Shown piece by piece: positions 7,349 to 15,205 of a stretch of 52,074 nt of DNA (its first letter is position 1; each line of letters begins with the position of its first letter). The position numbers and the translations under genes were made by a program. The notes beneath the pieces are model-generated. The model was not told where the DNA came from, searched no databases, and worked only from the letters and a program-made list of their open reading frames with translations. The DNA is from Thermoguttaceae bacterium (lineage in GTDB: Bacteria; Planctomycetota; Planctomycetia; Pirellulales; Thermoguttaceae), in assembly GCA_029975295.1 (NCBI GenBank), contig JARKPK010000151.1, positions 1-52,074 of the forward strand, given 5' to 3'.

Positions 7349-7422
7349 TACCCCGGGCGTGACTCGAACACGCAACCCGCAGCTTAGAAGGCTGCTGCTC
7401 TATCCGATTGAGCTACCGGGGC
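7349..7422 (-). tRNA. tRNA-Arg (anticodon UCU)
   Basis: The minus strand folds into a standard tRNA. The acceptor arms are GCCCCGG and CCGGGGT with discriminator A; the D arm is GCTC/GAGC; the anticodon stem is GCAGC/GCTGC with loop CTTCTAA. The anticodon TCT lies at 7388-7386. The T arm is GCGTG/CACGC with loop TTCGAGT. The CCA end is not encoded. UCU reads AGA and AGG, codons that are rare at high GC. It lies 270 nt from the recombinase operon. Confidence 0.93.
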
Positions 7423-7638
7423 ATCGGAACCGGCCTCGGGACGCCGTGTTTTGTTGCGGTCAGCCCGCCAGGGCGCCGATTTCGCTCGGCCGGTTCGGGC
7501 CGCGCGGACTGCAAGGCCCGCCCGCAGAGATCAAGTCGCCAATGAGAATGCCGAAGCCGAAGGTCTATCTTACCACCCGCGGAATGCTTAGGCCAAGGGC
7601 CACGGTCCGGCTGCGTCCCAGCCCGGCGCGCTGCAACG

Positions 7639-8184
7639 TTAGGACTGCTTTGGCGGCCGGAGGCGCCGCGCCCATCGAAACCGAGAAACGACCAAGAAAA
7701 CCGACGCGGTGATGATGCCGATGCCGCCGCCCAAATAGCTGAAATCGTGCATCGTTCCGGCGCGAACGAACGCGGCGCGGTCGGCAACGCCTACGGGAAC
7801 CCAGTAGTCGGCAATCGCTGCTTCCGGCAGGGCAACGTATGCGTACACCAGCGCGCCCAGGCCCAATACGATCGCCGTAACCAGAACCACGGCGAAAGAG
7901 AGAAGCCCGTGCTTGAGATAGGTTTTCGCGTCGGGCATGATCAGCGCAATGGAAAGGACGGGTAGCCCGACGCACAGGCCCATCCACCACGAGGCATGCC
8001 AACCGACAATCGACGCGCCGACACGGTTTCGCAGTTCCTCGGGAATTTGGAACTGAAGGAATTTGAACTTGAAGAAGTAGTCGGGCGAAACTGTGTACGA
8101 GATCTGATTGTGCAGTACCCCGTAACAACCAGCCACGCCGCAGGCCGCGACGAGCAACAGCGCAAACAGAGAGAGTTTTGTCAT
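7639..8184 (-). CDS. Predicted membrane protein
   Basis: I do not recognise this 181-aa protein. An N-terminal hydrophobic segment (LSLFALLLVAACGVAGC) could be a signal anchor or a lipoprotein signal. Further membrane segments follow about residues 68-84 (WWMGLCVGLPVLSIALI), 92-118 (LLSFAVVLVTAIVLGLGALVY) and 150-166 (GGGIGIITASVFLVV). The C-terminus is basic (RFRWARRLRPPKQS), so positive-inside topology would place it in the cytoplasm. It stands alone between the tRNA and the GlcG-like gene, both also on the minus strand. Confidence 0.7.
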   Translation of the reverse strand: MTKLSLFALLLVAACGVAGCYGVLHNQISYTVSPDYFFKFKFLQFQIPEELRNRVGASIVGWHASWWMGLCVGLPVLSIALIMPDAKTYLKHGLLSFAVVLVTAIVLGLGALVYAYVALPEAAIADYWVPVGVADRAAFVRAGTMHDFSYLGGGIGIITASVFLVVSRFRWARRLRPPKQS

Positions 8185-8343
8185 CGGTTGCCTGCCGGCG
8201 CCGAGCGGAAAACGGCTTTTATCGCAACGGTTCTATCGAACCGCGGGGGATCAGTTGCACAGGGCTTGCCCGAGGAAGGCCGTTCGGCGCGAACCAATGG
8301 TGGCCGGCACGGCGAATCCGCAGTCGAGCGGCCTGCGGGAAAA

Positions 8344-8754
8344 TCAATGCGAACCGAGGGCGGCCGCGCCGGCCGTCGCCACGGCATGATCATTTTCGAC
8401 CGTGCTGCCCGAAACACCGATCGCCCCAATCACACTGCCTTGGGCGTCTTTAATCGGCACGCCGCCGGGAAAGGTAATCAGCCCGCCGTTGCTGTGTTCG
8501 ATGCCGAAAAGCGAGCCGCCCGGCTGCGAAAGGCTGCCGATCGCCCCGGTGGGCATGTCGAAGAACCGTGCGGTGCGGGCCTTGCGAATCGAGATGTCGA
8601 TCGACCCCAGCCAAGCGCCGTCCATTCGGGCGAACGCCTTGAGATTCGCTCCGGCGTCCACGACTGCGATGTTCATCAGAACGCCCAGCTCCTTCGACTT
8701 CGCCAACGCGGCCGCCACGGCCGCCTGCGCCTGCTGCAACGACAACTCGCTCAT
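8344..8754 (-). CDS. GlcG/HbpS family protein (DUF336)
   Basis: A 136-aa protein of the GlcG/HbpS family (DUF336). Family features are the N-terminal helix [19 protein letters not shown], the strand [35 protein letters not shown], and the C-terminal [20 protein letters not shown] with a final Ala/Gly-rich helix. Relatives include HbpS, a haem-binding sensor partner, and GlcG, of unclear function. ATG 8754 was chosen over an upstream in-frame start because AGGAG lies 6 nt before it. No signal peptide is seen, so it is probably cytoplasmic. The ligand cannot be told from sequence. Confidence 0.85.
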   Translation of the reverse strand: MSELSLQQAQAAVAAALAKSKELGVLMNIAVVDAGANLKAFARMDGAWLGSIDISIRKARTARFFDMPTGAIGSLSQPGGSLFGIEHSNGGLITFPGGVPIKDAQGSVIGAIGVSGSTVENDHAVATAGAAALGSH

Positions 8755-9142
8755 CCTTCGCTCCTCGACAGTAGAGTGTTGTTTGCCAAACCCGGAACTG
8801 AGACGCGAAACGGTCGGCCGAAAACGGGCCGACTTCGACGGACGAAACACGATCTTGCCGCAGCGCTGCTTTGCCGCGCCGATTCTCGAAAACCACGAGT
8901 ATTATACCGGCCGATCAAGGGGCCGAAAACGCGGCATCGCCGGTCGAGCTTACCCGATGGACCCTCTGCCGACCGATCGCTGCGGTCGGCCGGCGGTTCG
9001 GTGCGGCTTGTCGGCTCCCGGGCTGGTGCTATGCTGTACGCTCGGCCCGGGGCGCCCTTGGGCTTGTGCCGACCGCGACGGCGCCGCCGGGCGTCGCCGA
9101 CCGACGGACGGGTTGACTCGGAGAGATGATAAGGGGATCGCG
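8755..9142. other. Divergent intergenic region
   Basis: Between the GlcG-like gene (minus) and tmk (plus) I see no gene. It contains a perfect -10 TATAAT on the minus strand (8916-8911), which could serve the GlcG-like gene, although no good -35 accompanies it. It also holds the candidate tmk promoter at 9008-9035 and a short hairpin, GTCGGCC with GGCCGAC, around 8814-8834. Confidence 0.4.
9008..9035 (+). promoter_or_regulatory. Candidate sigma-70-type promoter for tmk
   Basis: TTGTCG (9008-9013), a 16-nt spacer and TATGCT (9030-9035) resemble -35 and -10 elements. They lie about 108 nt before the tmk start at 9143 on the same strand. Confidence 0.4.
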
Positions 9143-9799
9143 ATGGCCGAACGACGCGGGTTGTTCATCTCAGTGGACGGCGGCGACGGAGTAGGCAAGT
9201 CGACTCAGTTGAACTTGCTGCTGCCGTGGCTGCGCGAAAACGGACACGACCTTGTCGCCTGCCGCGATCCGGGCAGCACGCCGTTGGGCGAGGCAATCCG
9301 CCAAATCGTCTTGTACCGCCACGATCTTGCCATCCATCGCCGCGCCGAAATGCTGCTCTACATGGCGGCCCGAGCCCAATTGGTCGAAGAGGTGATTCGG
9401 CCGGCGCTCGAGCAAGGCCGCACGGTGGTCTCCGACCGATACCTGCTGGCCAATGTGGTTTACCAGGGTTACGGCGGCGGGCTGAATGTGGACGAACTTT
9501 GGCGCGTCGGCGCTACGGCCGTGGCGGGCATCATGCCCGACGTCGTGTTGCTGCTCGACGTTCCGCCCGAGATTGCCAAGTTGCGGATCGGCCGTCCGCT
9601 CGACCGCATGGAAAGCCAAGGCGACGAATTCCGCATTCGCGTGCGCGAGGGCTTCCGCACCGAGGCCGCCCGCCGGAGCGAGATCATCGTCGTCGATGCG
9701 TCGGGCGGCGTCGATCAGGTGCAAGCGTCCTTGCGTTCGCATTTGGCCGTCTGGCTCGACCGCCGCGGAAATGGTGGACAATGCCCCCGCGCTCAATAG
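9143..9799 (+). CDS. tmk: Thymidylate kinase
   Basis: This 218-aa enzyme phosphorylates dTMP to dTDP with ATP in the cytoplasm, the step feeding dTTP synthesis. The P-loop GGDGVGKS lies at residues 13-20. The nucleotide-binding DR motif is in VVSDRYLLANVVYQGYGGG about residues 99-117, and RDPGSTPLGEAIR corresponds to the dTMP-contacting loop. PDVVLLLDVPPEIA precedes the lid region. Length is normal. AAGGGG lies before the ATG. It appears to be a single-gene unit, with 410 nt before sat. Confidence 0.92.
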   Translation: MAERRGLFISVDGGDGVGKSTQLNLLLPWLRENGHDLVACRDPGSTPLGEAIRQIVLYRHDLAIHRRAEMLLYMAARAQLVEEVIRPALEQGRTVVSDRYLLANVVYQGYGGGLNVDELWRVGATAVAGIMPDVVLLLDVPPEIAKLRIGRPLDRMESQGDEFRIRVREGFRTEAARRSEIIVVDASGGVDQVQASLRSHLAVWLDRRGNGGQCPRAQ

Positions 9800-10209
9800 A
9801 ACTTCCGCCTGAAATAGAACCTCCGACTGCGCGAATCGCTCTCATTTCAAATTCGCTGCGAGAAACAGCGGTTTCAATCGGACATGCCCTGCGCCCGCGG
9901 CCCGATTGAACACGCAACAGACGCATCCGCGGGTCAATACTCGCAGTCGTTGCGGAAGAACGCCCGAACGCCCTGTTGGGCCGCTTCCGTCGCGGCAAAG
10001 ACCTCTTGCCGATGCAATTTTCGGGCTCCTTGCCGGTTGGAGAACGGGGGGCTATATTGGCCGGTTCTGTTTCTGTCAGGCGGTTTTGAGTTTTTGCCGT
10101 TTCGGCGAACGAAGCAGCGCGAATCTGCCGGCTGCCGAGCAACTCGGCCCGAGGCAGAGCTGCTGCGGCCGTGTTGGAAGTCGGAACGCCCGTTGAAGAG
10201 GATCCCACG
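9800..10209. other. Intergenic region upstream of sat
   Basis: No plausible gene is seen. Minus-strand frames here read Arg-rich and lack ribosome sites. The only feature I support is the candidate promoter at 10030-10058. No recognisable riboswitch structure was found. Confidence 0.4.
10030..10058 (+). promoter_or_regulatory. Candidate sigma-70-type promoter for sat
   Basis: TTGCCG (10030-10035), a 17-nt spacer and TATATT (10053-10058) give good -35/-10 spacing. The site lies about 150 nt before the sat ATG at 10210. Confidence 0.5.
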
Positions 10210-11472
10210 ATGTCCGGTTTGTTGCCCGTCCATGGCGGTTTGGAAAGCCCGGTGTGCCGAACGGTTCCGGCCGAAGAGGTGAAGGAATTTCTGGCCGAGG
10301 CGGCATCGTTGCCGAAAGTGCCGGTTTCCGACGCCGACCTTTCCACGGTGTACCGTTTCGGCGACGGAGGACTCAGCCCGCTGGTTGGCCCGATGGACCG
10401 CCAAACGTATCAGCGCGTGTTGGACGAGTCGGTGATCGAACATCAGGGGCGGCTTTACGCTTGGACAATCCCGCTGTCGCTGCCGGTGACGGCCGAGTTG
10501 GCCGGCTCGCTGCGTGTCGGCGGGCGGGCGGCGCTGGTCGATAGTTCGGGGCAGATCGTTGCCACGATTGACCTGTCCGACGTATTCCCGTGGGACAAGG
10601 CGGAGTATCTCCGCAAGGTCTATTTGACCGAACGCACCGATCATCCCGGCGGCGACATGGTTTTGCGGGGCGATGCCGACAAGACGCATCTGATCGGCGG
10701 GACGCTGCGAGTTTTGCCGCAGCCGAAGCATCCGCGATTCGGCAAGTATGTGCTGACGCCGCGCGAGGTTCGCGCATTGTTGGCCGAGAAGGGCTGGGAG
10801 CGCGTTGTCGCCTTCCAAACGCGCAACCCGTTGCACCGCGCCCACGAGTATGCATTGGTTTACGGGCTCGAGACCCTTTTGCGGCAGGGATACAACGCGG
10901 GCGCCTGCCTGAATCCGCTAATCGGCGAAACCAAGGGCGACGACGTCGATGCCGACACCCGGATGCACACCTACGAGGCGCTGATCGAAGATCGGGCGTT
11001 GGGCGAAGGCGACAGCGATCAGGCTCTCTGGGGGCCGCGAGGCGAGAGCGTGCCCGACCGGGTGATTCTGCTTGGGCTCGACATCAAGATGTTCTACGGC
11101 GGCCCGAAAGAAGCGGTGATGCACGCCATCTATCGGCAGAATTTCGGATTCACCGACATCATCATCGGCCGCAAACACGCCGATGCGCCTTACCACGACG
11201 GAACGCCAATTTGGGGCGATTTCGATGCGCAGACGATCTTCGATCATCTGGCCGGCACGCTGTGCATTCGCCCGTTGAAGGTCGGTTTTGCCGCCTATTA
11301 CGATTCGATCGGACGCGTCGACCTGATGGAGAACCATGCCGACGAGAAGCCCGTGTTCATCTCCGGCAAGGAAGTGCGCAAGTGCCTGGTGGAAGGTCGG
11401 CCCGTGGACCCGCGGATCATGCGTCCGAGCACCGCGGCGATTTTGAGCCGGGCGATGGCCGGCAAGCTGTAG
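10210..11472 (+). CDS. sat: Sulfate adenylyltransferase (ATP sulfurylase)
   Basis: A 420-aa monomeric-type Sat that converts sulfate and ATP to adenylyl sulfate and pyrophosphate. The ATP/sulfate-binding motif [11 protein letters not shown] is at about residues 203-213. The second conserved block is [12 protein letters not shown] with IIIG before it, and [11 protein letters not shown] lies near the end. It belongs to the Sat type shared by dissimilatory and many assimilatory bacteria rather than the CysDN type. No fused APS kinase domain is present. ATG 10210 follows GAGG by about 8 nt; an in-frame GTG at 10171 would add 13 residues. No cysC, cysH or apr genes are nearby. The TauE-type gene downstream suggests a shared sulfur role. 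Confidence 0.93.
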   Translation: MSGLLPVHGGLESPVCRTVPAEEVKEFLAEAASLPKVPVSDADLSTVYRFGDGGLSPLVGPMDRQTYQRVLDESVIEHQGRLYAWTIPLSLPVTAELAGSLRVGGRAALVDSSGQIVATIDLSDVFPWDKAEYLRKVYLTERTDHPGGDMVLRGDADKTHLIGGTLRVLPQPKHPRFGKYVLTPREVRALLAEKGWERVVAFQTRNPLHRAHEYALVYGLETLLRQGYNAGACLNPLIGETKGDDVDADTRMHTYEALIEDRALGEGDSDQALWGPRGESVPDRVILLGLDIKMFYGGPKEAVMHAIYRQNFGFTDIIIGRKHADAPYHDGTPIWGDFDAQTIFDHLAGTLCIRPLKVGFAAYYDSIGRVDLMENHADEKPVFISGKEVRKCLVEGRPVDPRIMRPSTAAILSRAMAGKL

Positions 11473-11484
11473 CCGCTTGTTGGG

Positions 11485-11511
11485 GCCGGCCTTGGTTTGC
11501 CGACGGCCGGC
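11485..11511. terminator. Terminator-like hairpin after sat
   Basis: GCCGGCC (11485-11491) and GGCCGGC (11505-11511) form a perfect 7-bp stem 13 nt after the sat stop. There is no T tract, so intrinsic termination would be weak. Confidence 0.35.
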
Positions 11512-11657
11512 GATGCCTGCCTTGATTGGTCGGGGCCGCCGCAGCTCGAATTGTTTGTCGGGCCGCACGGCCGGCGCGGCGGTTGCCCCGCGGGCGATTT
11601 GCGCCTTCGGATCACCTAGGGCGGCGGAACGTGTTTCTTGAAGACAGATAGGTGGCG

Positions 11658-12416
11658 ATGGACTTCACGTGGACGGCATACCTGCTCGGCGGAGTGGCAG
11701 CCCTGTTGGTGGGGCTGTCGAAGACGGGTGTGCCCGGCGTGTCGCTGCCGGCGATCATCTTGATGACCGAAGCGTTTGCCGGCAACGAGAAGCAGTCGGT
11801 GGCCGCGATCTTGCCGCTGTTGCTGCTGGCCGATTGCTTCTCGGTCGGCTTCTATCACGAGCATGCCGATTGGAATCGCCTGTGGCGGCTTTTCCCCTAT
11901 GTGGCGATCGGCATGGCCCCGGGCGTGGCCGTGCTGGTTTGGGCCAATCATGCCCAATTCCGCCAAGTGCTCGGTTGGATGGTGATTGTGCTGCTGGCGC
12001 TGGAGGCCATTCGGCGGCGATTGGAATGGGACAACCTTCCGCATTCGCGGCTGTTCTCCGCCTCGTTGGGCGCGATGGCCGGGTTCGGCACAATGGTCGG
12101 CAATGCGGCCGGCCCAATCATGAGCATCTACTTGGTCAGTCGCGGGCTGAAGAAGCATCAGTTCATGGGCAACTGGGCTTGGTTCTTCCTGATCGTCAAT
12201 GCGAGCAAGGTTCCGGTGTTTGCCGCGATGAAGTTCTTCGGGGGGCCCGACCTGCTCACCTTCGAGTCGGTTCAGTTCGATCTGAAGGTGATGCCCTTGG
12301 TTGTCGTCGGCGCGCTGGCGGGAAGGCAACTGTTTCGCTGGATTCCGCAACGAATCTTCGATCCGATCGTGTTGGTGCTGGCCGCTTTGGCGGCGGCACG
12401 GCTGGTTTGGGTTTGA
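11658..12416 (+). CDS. TauE/SafE family sulfite exporter-like membrane protein
   Basis: The 252-aa protein has about eight membrane segments in the TauE/SafE (DUF81) arrangement. The family start GGVAALLVGLSKTGVPG, with a conserved Gly/Lys/Thr turn, is followed by LPAIILMTEAF. The second half repeats it with ASLGAMAGFGTMVGNAAGP. Members export sulfite, sulfoacetate or other organosulfur anions, and many have unknown substrates. ATG 11658 was chosen because AGGTGG lies 4-9 nt upstream; GTG 11652 would add two residues. It lies 185 nt after sat on the same strand, which supports a sulfur link without proving it. Confidence 0.85.
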   Translation: MDFTWTAYLLGGVAALLVGLSKTGVPGVSLPAIILMTEAFAGNEKQSVAAILPLLLLADCFSVGFYHEHADWNRLWRLFPYVAIGMAPGVAVLVWANHAQFRQVLGWMVIVLLALEAIRRRLEWDNLPHSRLFSASLGAMAGFGTMVGNAAGPIMSIYLVSRGLKKHQFMGNWAWFFLIVNASKVPVFAAMKFFGGPDLLTFESVQFDLKVMPLVVVGALAGRQLFRWIPQRIFDPIVLVLAALAAARLVWV

Positions 12417-12427
12417 GCGAATCGGGC

Positions 12428-12443
12428 GGCCCCGTCAGGGGCT
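12428..12443. terminator. Weak hairpin between convergent genes
   Basis: GCCCC (12429-12433) and GGGGC (12438-12442) with loop GTCA, extended by one G-T pair, lie just after the TauE-type gene and before the end of murJ on the other strand. No T run follows. Confidence 0.25.
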
Positions 12444-12537
12444 TGCCCGGCGCCGTGGGCCAACAGAACAGCCGGCCAGTGTTGGCGGACGCAAGCCATT
12501 GCGCCCTTTCTGCCCATCGCCGCGGCCGCGCAGACGC

Positions 12538-14184
12538 TCAGGGCCGCGGCTTGGGCGAATCCCAGGAATCAGGCTCGGGCGGCATTGTCCAGGGGCGGCC
12601 ACCCAGGCAGAGAACCGCAACAAGATAGGCGATTACCGCAGCCGAAAGCGGCACGAGCAGGGCGATCGCCCGTACCATCAGCCCTTGCTGATCGCTCCAA
12701 CCGTCGAGGGCGCGGAGCGTTGCTGCGCCGACGACCGCCATCACGCCGGCGGCCGCCGCGGTGCGGAGTGCGGCCGCCGCCAAGGCGCGTCTGTCTAATC
12801 GGCCGATGGTGCGAGAAAAAACGGCAAGCAGAATAATCGCCTGCAACGTCGCGCACACACTGGTGGAGACGGCCAAACCGGCTTCGGCCATCGGCCAAAC
12901 CAAGACGACATTGAGCAACAGGTTCAACAGAACCATCGCCGCCGCCAGCATCGAGGGAGTCCGCGTTTGGCCTGCCGCGTAGAACCCTCGGAGGATGATC
13001 GGCAGGGCGCAGAACGCGGGAACGCCGAGGCCATAGGCCGTCACCACTCGGGCGGCGCGAACGGCGTCGGCTGTTGAAAATGCGCCGCGCTCGAAGAGCA
13101 GGCGGGTGAGCGGAACCGCAAACAGCACTAGGGCCGCGGCAGCCGGGGCCGCCAGAAAGAGAACGATTCGCGTGGCGGCGGTCAGATCGGCTGCCAGCCG
13201 GTCGGTTCGGCGTTCGGCCGCGTGCCGGCTGAACCGCGGGAAGATCGCCGTGGCCACGGCAAGCCCGAGCAATCCCAGGGGAAGCCAGTACATTCGCTCG
13301 CCGAAGTAGATGGCCGCCGCTGCGCCTTGGCTGAGCGGCGGTCGGACGCCGCCGAGCCAGGCGATGCGGTGTTCCGGATCGCCGCCGTCGGAGAGCCCCC
13401 AGGCGATCATGCTGTCGAGAAACGTGTTGATTTGCACGGCCGCTGCGCCAAGGAGCAAAGGGAGGAATCGGCGGGCAAGCTCGCCCAGCGGCTCTGCCAC
13501 GACCGCTGGACGATGATCGAAGCGGAACCCCAATCGGCGCAGCGCCGGAAGCTGCACGACGACCTGCAACGCGCCCGAGATCACCACGGCCGTGGCAATG
13601 GCGGCTGCCTGTGTCGCCGGCGAGTCGGGCCATCGGGGGGCAATCAGCCAAACGGCGGCCAGCCAACAAATGTTGAACAGAATCGGCACAATCGCCGGCA
13701 GGGCAAAACGCCCCAACGCGTTCAAGGTGGCCGAAAGCTGCACGGCCAAGCATACGGGCATGGCGTAGGGCAGCAGAATTGCCCCGAGCAAGGCGAGCAC
13801 CCGGTTGTCGCTGCCCGGCGGGCTGAGCCACCAAACCAGCGCGTAGCACAGCTCGCCGAACACGACGACGGCGGCCAGCGCCCAACTCATTCGCGCGAAA
13901 ACGACCGTCGCCAGCGCCCAGGCCGTCGCCGGCGACCGCTCTTTCTCTGCCGTGAAGACGGGCAGATACGACGACGCCAACGCACCCTCGCCCAACAGGG
14001 CGCGGAAGAGATTCGGCACGCGCAAGGCGATGATCAGCGCGTCGAGAACCGGACCTTGCGACAGGCCGAACAACGCCGCCGTGGCCATGTCGCGAACCAA
14101 CCCCAGCACGCGCCCCAATAGGGCGCCCATGCTGGTGAGCAGAGCGGCAGAGGCGATTCCCGCGCGCGTGGCTGGGCGTTTCAT
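12538..14184 (-). CDS. murJ: Lipid II flippase MurJ
   Basis: A 548-aa integral membrane protein of the MurJ/MviN group (MOP superfamily) that moves lipid II across the inner membrane for peptidoglycan synthesis. The N-terminus shows the signature ALLGRVLGLVRDMATAALFG, then RVPNLFRALLGEGALASSYLP. Further hallmarks are FPRFSRHAA about residue 320 and PIILRGFYAAGQTRTP about 405. About 14 membrane segments are visible, as expected. A Pro-rich cytoplasmic tail (PPEPDSWDSPKPRP) ends the protein. Its presence fits the evidence that many planctomycetes make peptidoglycan. It is a single gene, convergent with the TauE-type gene. Confidence 0.9.
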   Translation of the reverse strand: MKRPATRAGIASAALLTSMGALLGRVLGLVRDMATAALFGLSQGPVLDALIIALRVPNLFRALLGEGALASSYLPVFTAEKERSPATAWALATVVFARMSWALAAVVVFGELCYALVWWLSPPGSDNRVLALLGAILLPYAMPVCLAVQLSATLNALGRFALPAIVPILFNICWLAAVWLIAPRWPDSPATQAAAIATAVVISGALQVVVQLPALRRLGFRFDHRPAVVAEPLGELARRFLPLLLGAAAVQINTFLDSMIAWGLSDGGDPEHRIAWLGGVRPPLSQGAAAAIYFGERMYWLPLGLLGLAVATAIFPRFSRHAAERRTDRLAADLTAATRIVLFLAAPAAAALVLFAVPLTRLLFERGAFSTADAVRAARVVTAYGLGVPAFCALPIILRGFYAAGQTRTPSMLAAAMVLLNLLLNVVLVWPMAEAGLAVSTSVCATLQAIILLAVFSRTIGRLDRRALAAAALRTAAAAGVMAVVGAATLRALDGWSDQQGLMVRAIALLVPLSAAVIAYLVAVLCLGGRPWTMPPEPDSWDSPKPRP

Positions 14185-14309
14185 GCGTCGGTTCCGTCCA
14201 ACGTCGGCGATGTGGGCTCGTCAGGTCGGCATTGCGCCCAGGCCGACGGACGACCTTCAAACACATTGCGACGAGCTTCACATTGCCCCGAGCGCGGCAA
14301 TCGGCCGCG

Positions 14310-14645
14310 CTAGCCTGGCGGCCAACTGAAGGTCCGGCCGCCTAAGAGATGAAAGTGCAAGTGCATCACTTCCTGGCCGGCGTCGGGCCCGCAGTTGGTC
14401 ACCACCCGATACCCGTTGCCCAACCCGAGTTGAGCGGCGACCTTTCGGATGGCCGAGAACAACCGGCCGACCAGCGCCTCATCCTCCGGCTCGATGGCGT
14501 CGACCGAGGCAATCGGCTTTTTGGGAATCACCAGCACATGGACCGGGGCCGCCGGGTGGATGTCTTCAAAGGCCAGGCAGTCGTCGTCTTCATAAACGAC
14601 CTTGGCCGGAATTTCGCGACGGATGATTCGCTCGAACACGTTCAC
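14310..14645 (-). CDS. HIT family (HinT-like) nucleotide hydrolase
   Basis: This 111-aa protein has the histidine triad HLHFHL (His95, His97, His99) and the N-terminal family pattern FERIIRREIPAKVVYEDDDC. It matches HinT-type purine nucleoside phosphoramidases. It starts with GTG at 14645, whose GTGA overlaps the stop of the Trm112-like gene, so the two are coupled. It is cytoplasmic with no extra domain. The physiological substrate of bacterial HinT proteins is poorly defined. Confidence 0.92.
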   Translation of the reverse strand: MNVFERIIRREIPAKVVYEDDDCLAFEDIHPAAPVHVLVIPKKPIASVDAIEPEDEALVGRLFSAIRKVAAQLGLGNGYRVVTNCGPDAGQEVMHLHFHLLGGRTFSWPPG

Positions 14646-14899
14646 GGCAGTTGCTCCAGTGCAATCGATTCGTCGGCGAGCATGACCGGAATCCCATCGA
14701 TAATCGGATAGAGCACCTTTTCGTCGGCGCGCAACAAGCCGCCGTCGAGCCTCCGTTCAACCGCTTGTCCGCCGCGCATCGTCAGCCGATTTGCAGCCAC
14801 CGCCTGATTGAGCCGCTCGATCAATTCCGGCGGAGCGGGCCGAAGAGGTTGATGGGTTTCCGGGCAAACCAGTATTTCCAGCAGCTTCTGATCGATCAT
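14642..14899 (-). CDS. Trm112-like small zinc-ribbon protein
   Basis: An 85-aa protein of the Trm112/UPF0434 group. The N-terminus IDQKLLEILVCPETHQPL is typical, but the first zinc pair is reduced to a single Cys (LVCPETH, where many members have CPxC). The C-terminal VLYPIIDGIPVMLADESI is the other family signature. Start ATG 14899 follows GGAGC by 5-6 nt. Relatives activate methyltransferases in eukaryotes and archaea; the bacterial role is not settled. It overlaps the HIT gene by 4 nt. Confidence 0.85.
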   Translation of the reverse strand: MIDQKLLEILVCPETHQPLRPAPPELIERLNQAVAANRLTMRGGQAVERRLDGGLLRADEKVLYPIIDGIPVMLADESIALEQLP

Positions 14900-15205
14900 C
14901 TCTTGCTCCGTATCCCAAAGTCCAGCCGCCGTTTGAGGCGATCGCGCCGCGGTGCGGCCTTCAACCAACCGCAGGGGCCGTCGGCGATCGCCGCGGCCGC
15001 CCATTGCCGCCGCAACCCGGCCGTGTTCGGCAGGCCTTCTGCTGCGGCAGCACCGTTGCATTCCTCAAAGCGCGATCAACAAATCATGGCGATTATACCG
15101 ATAATACGACTTGAGAGATATTCTATCCCCGCAAAAAGCAAGCGGCATCGGCGGCTCCGGGCGACCAAAGCGCCCAGCCGCCTGCGTGGTGGGTGGGCCC
15201 ATGTC

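Noticed and set aside
9934-10845. Minus-strand 303-aa open frame overlapping sat
   Set aside because: It runs antisense to the conserved ATP sulfurylase coding region; high-GC shadows of this length are expected.
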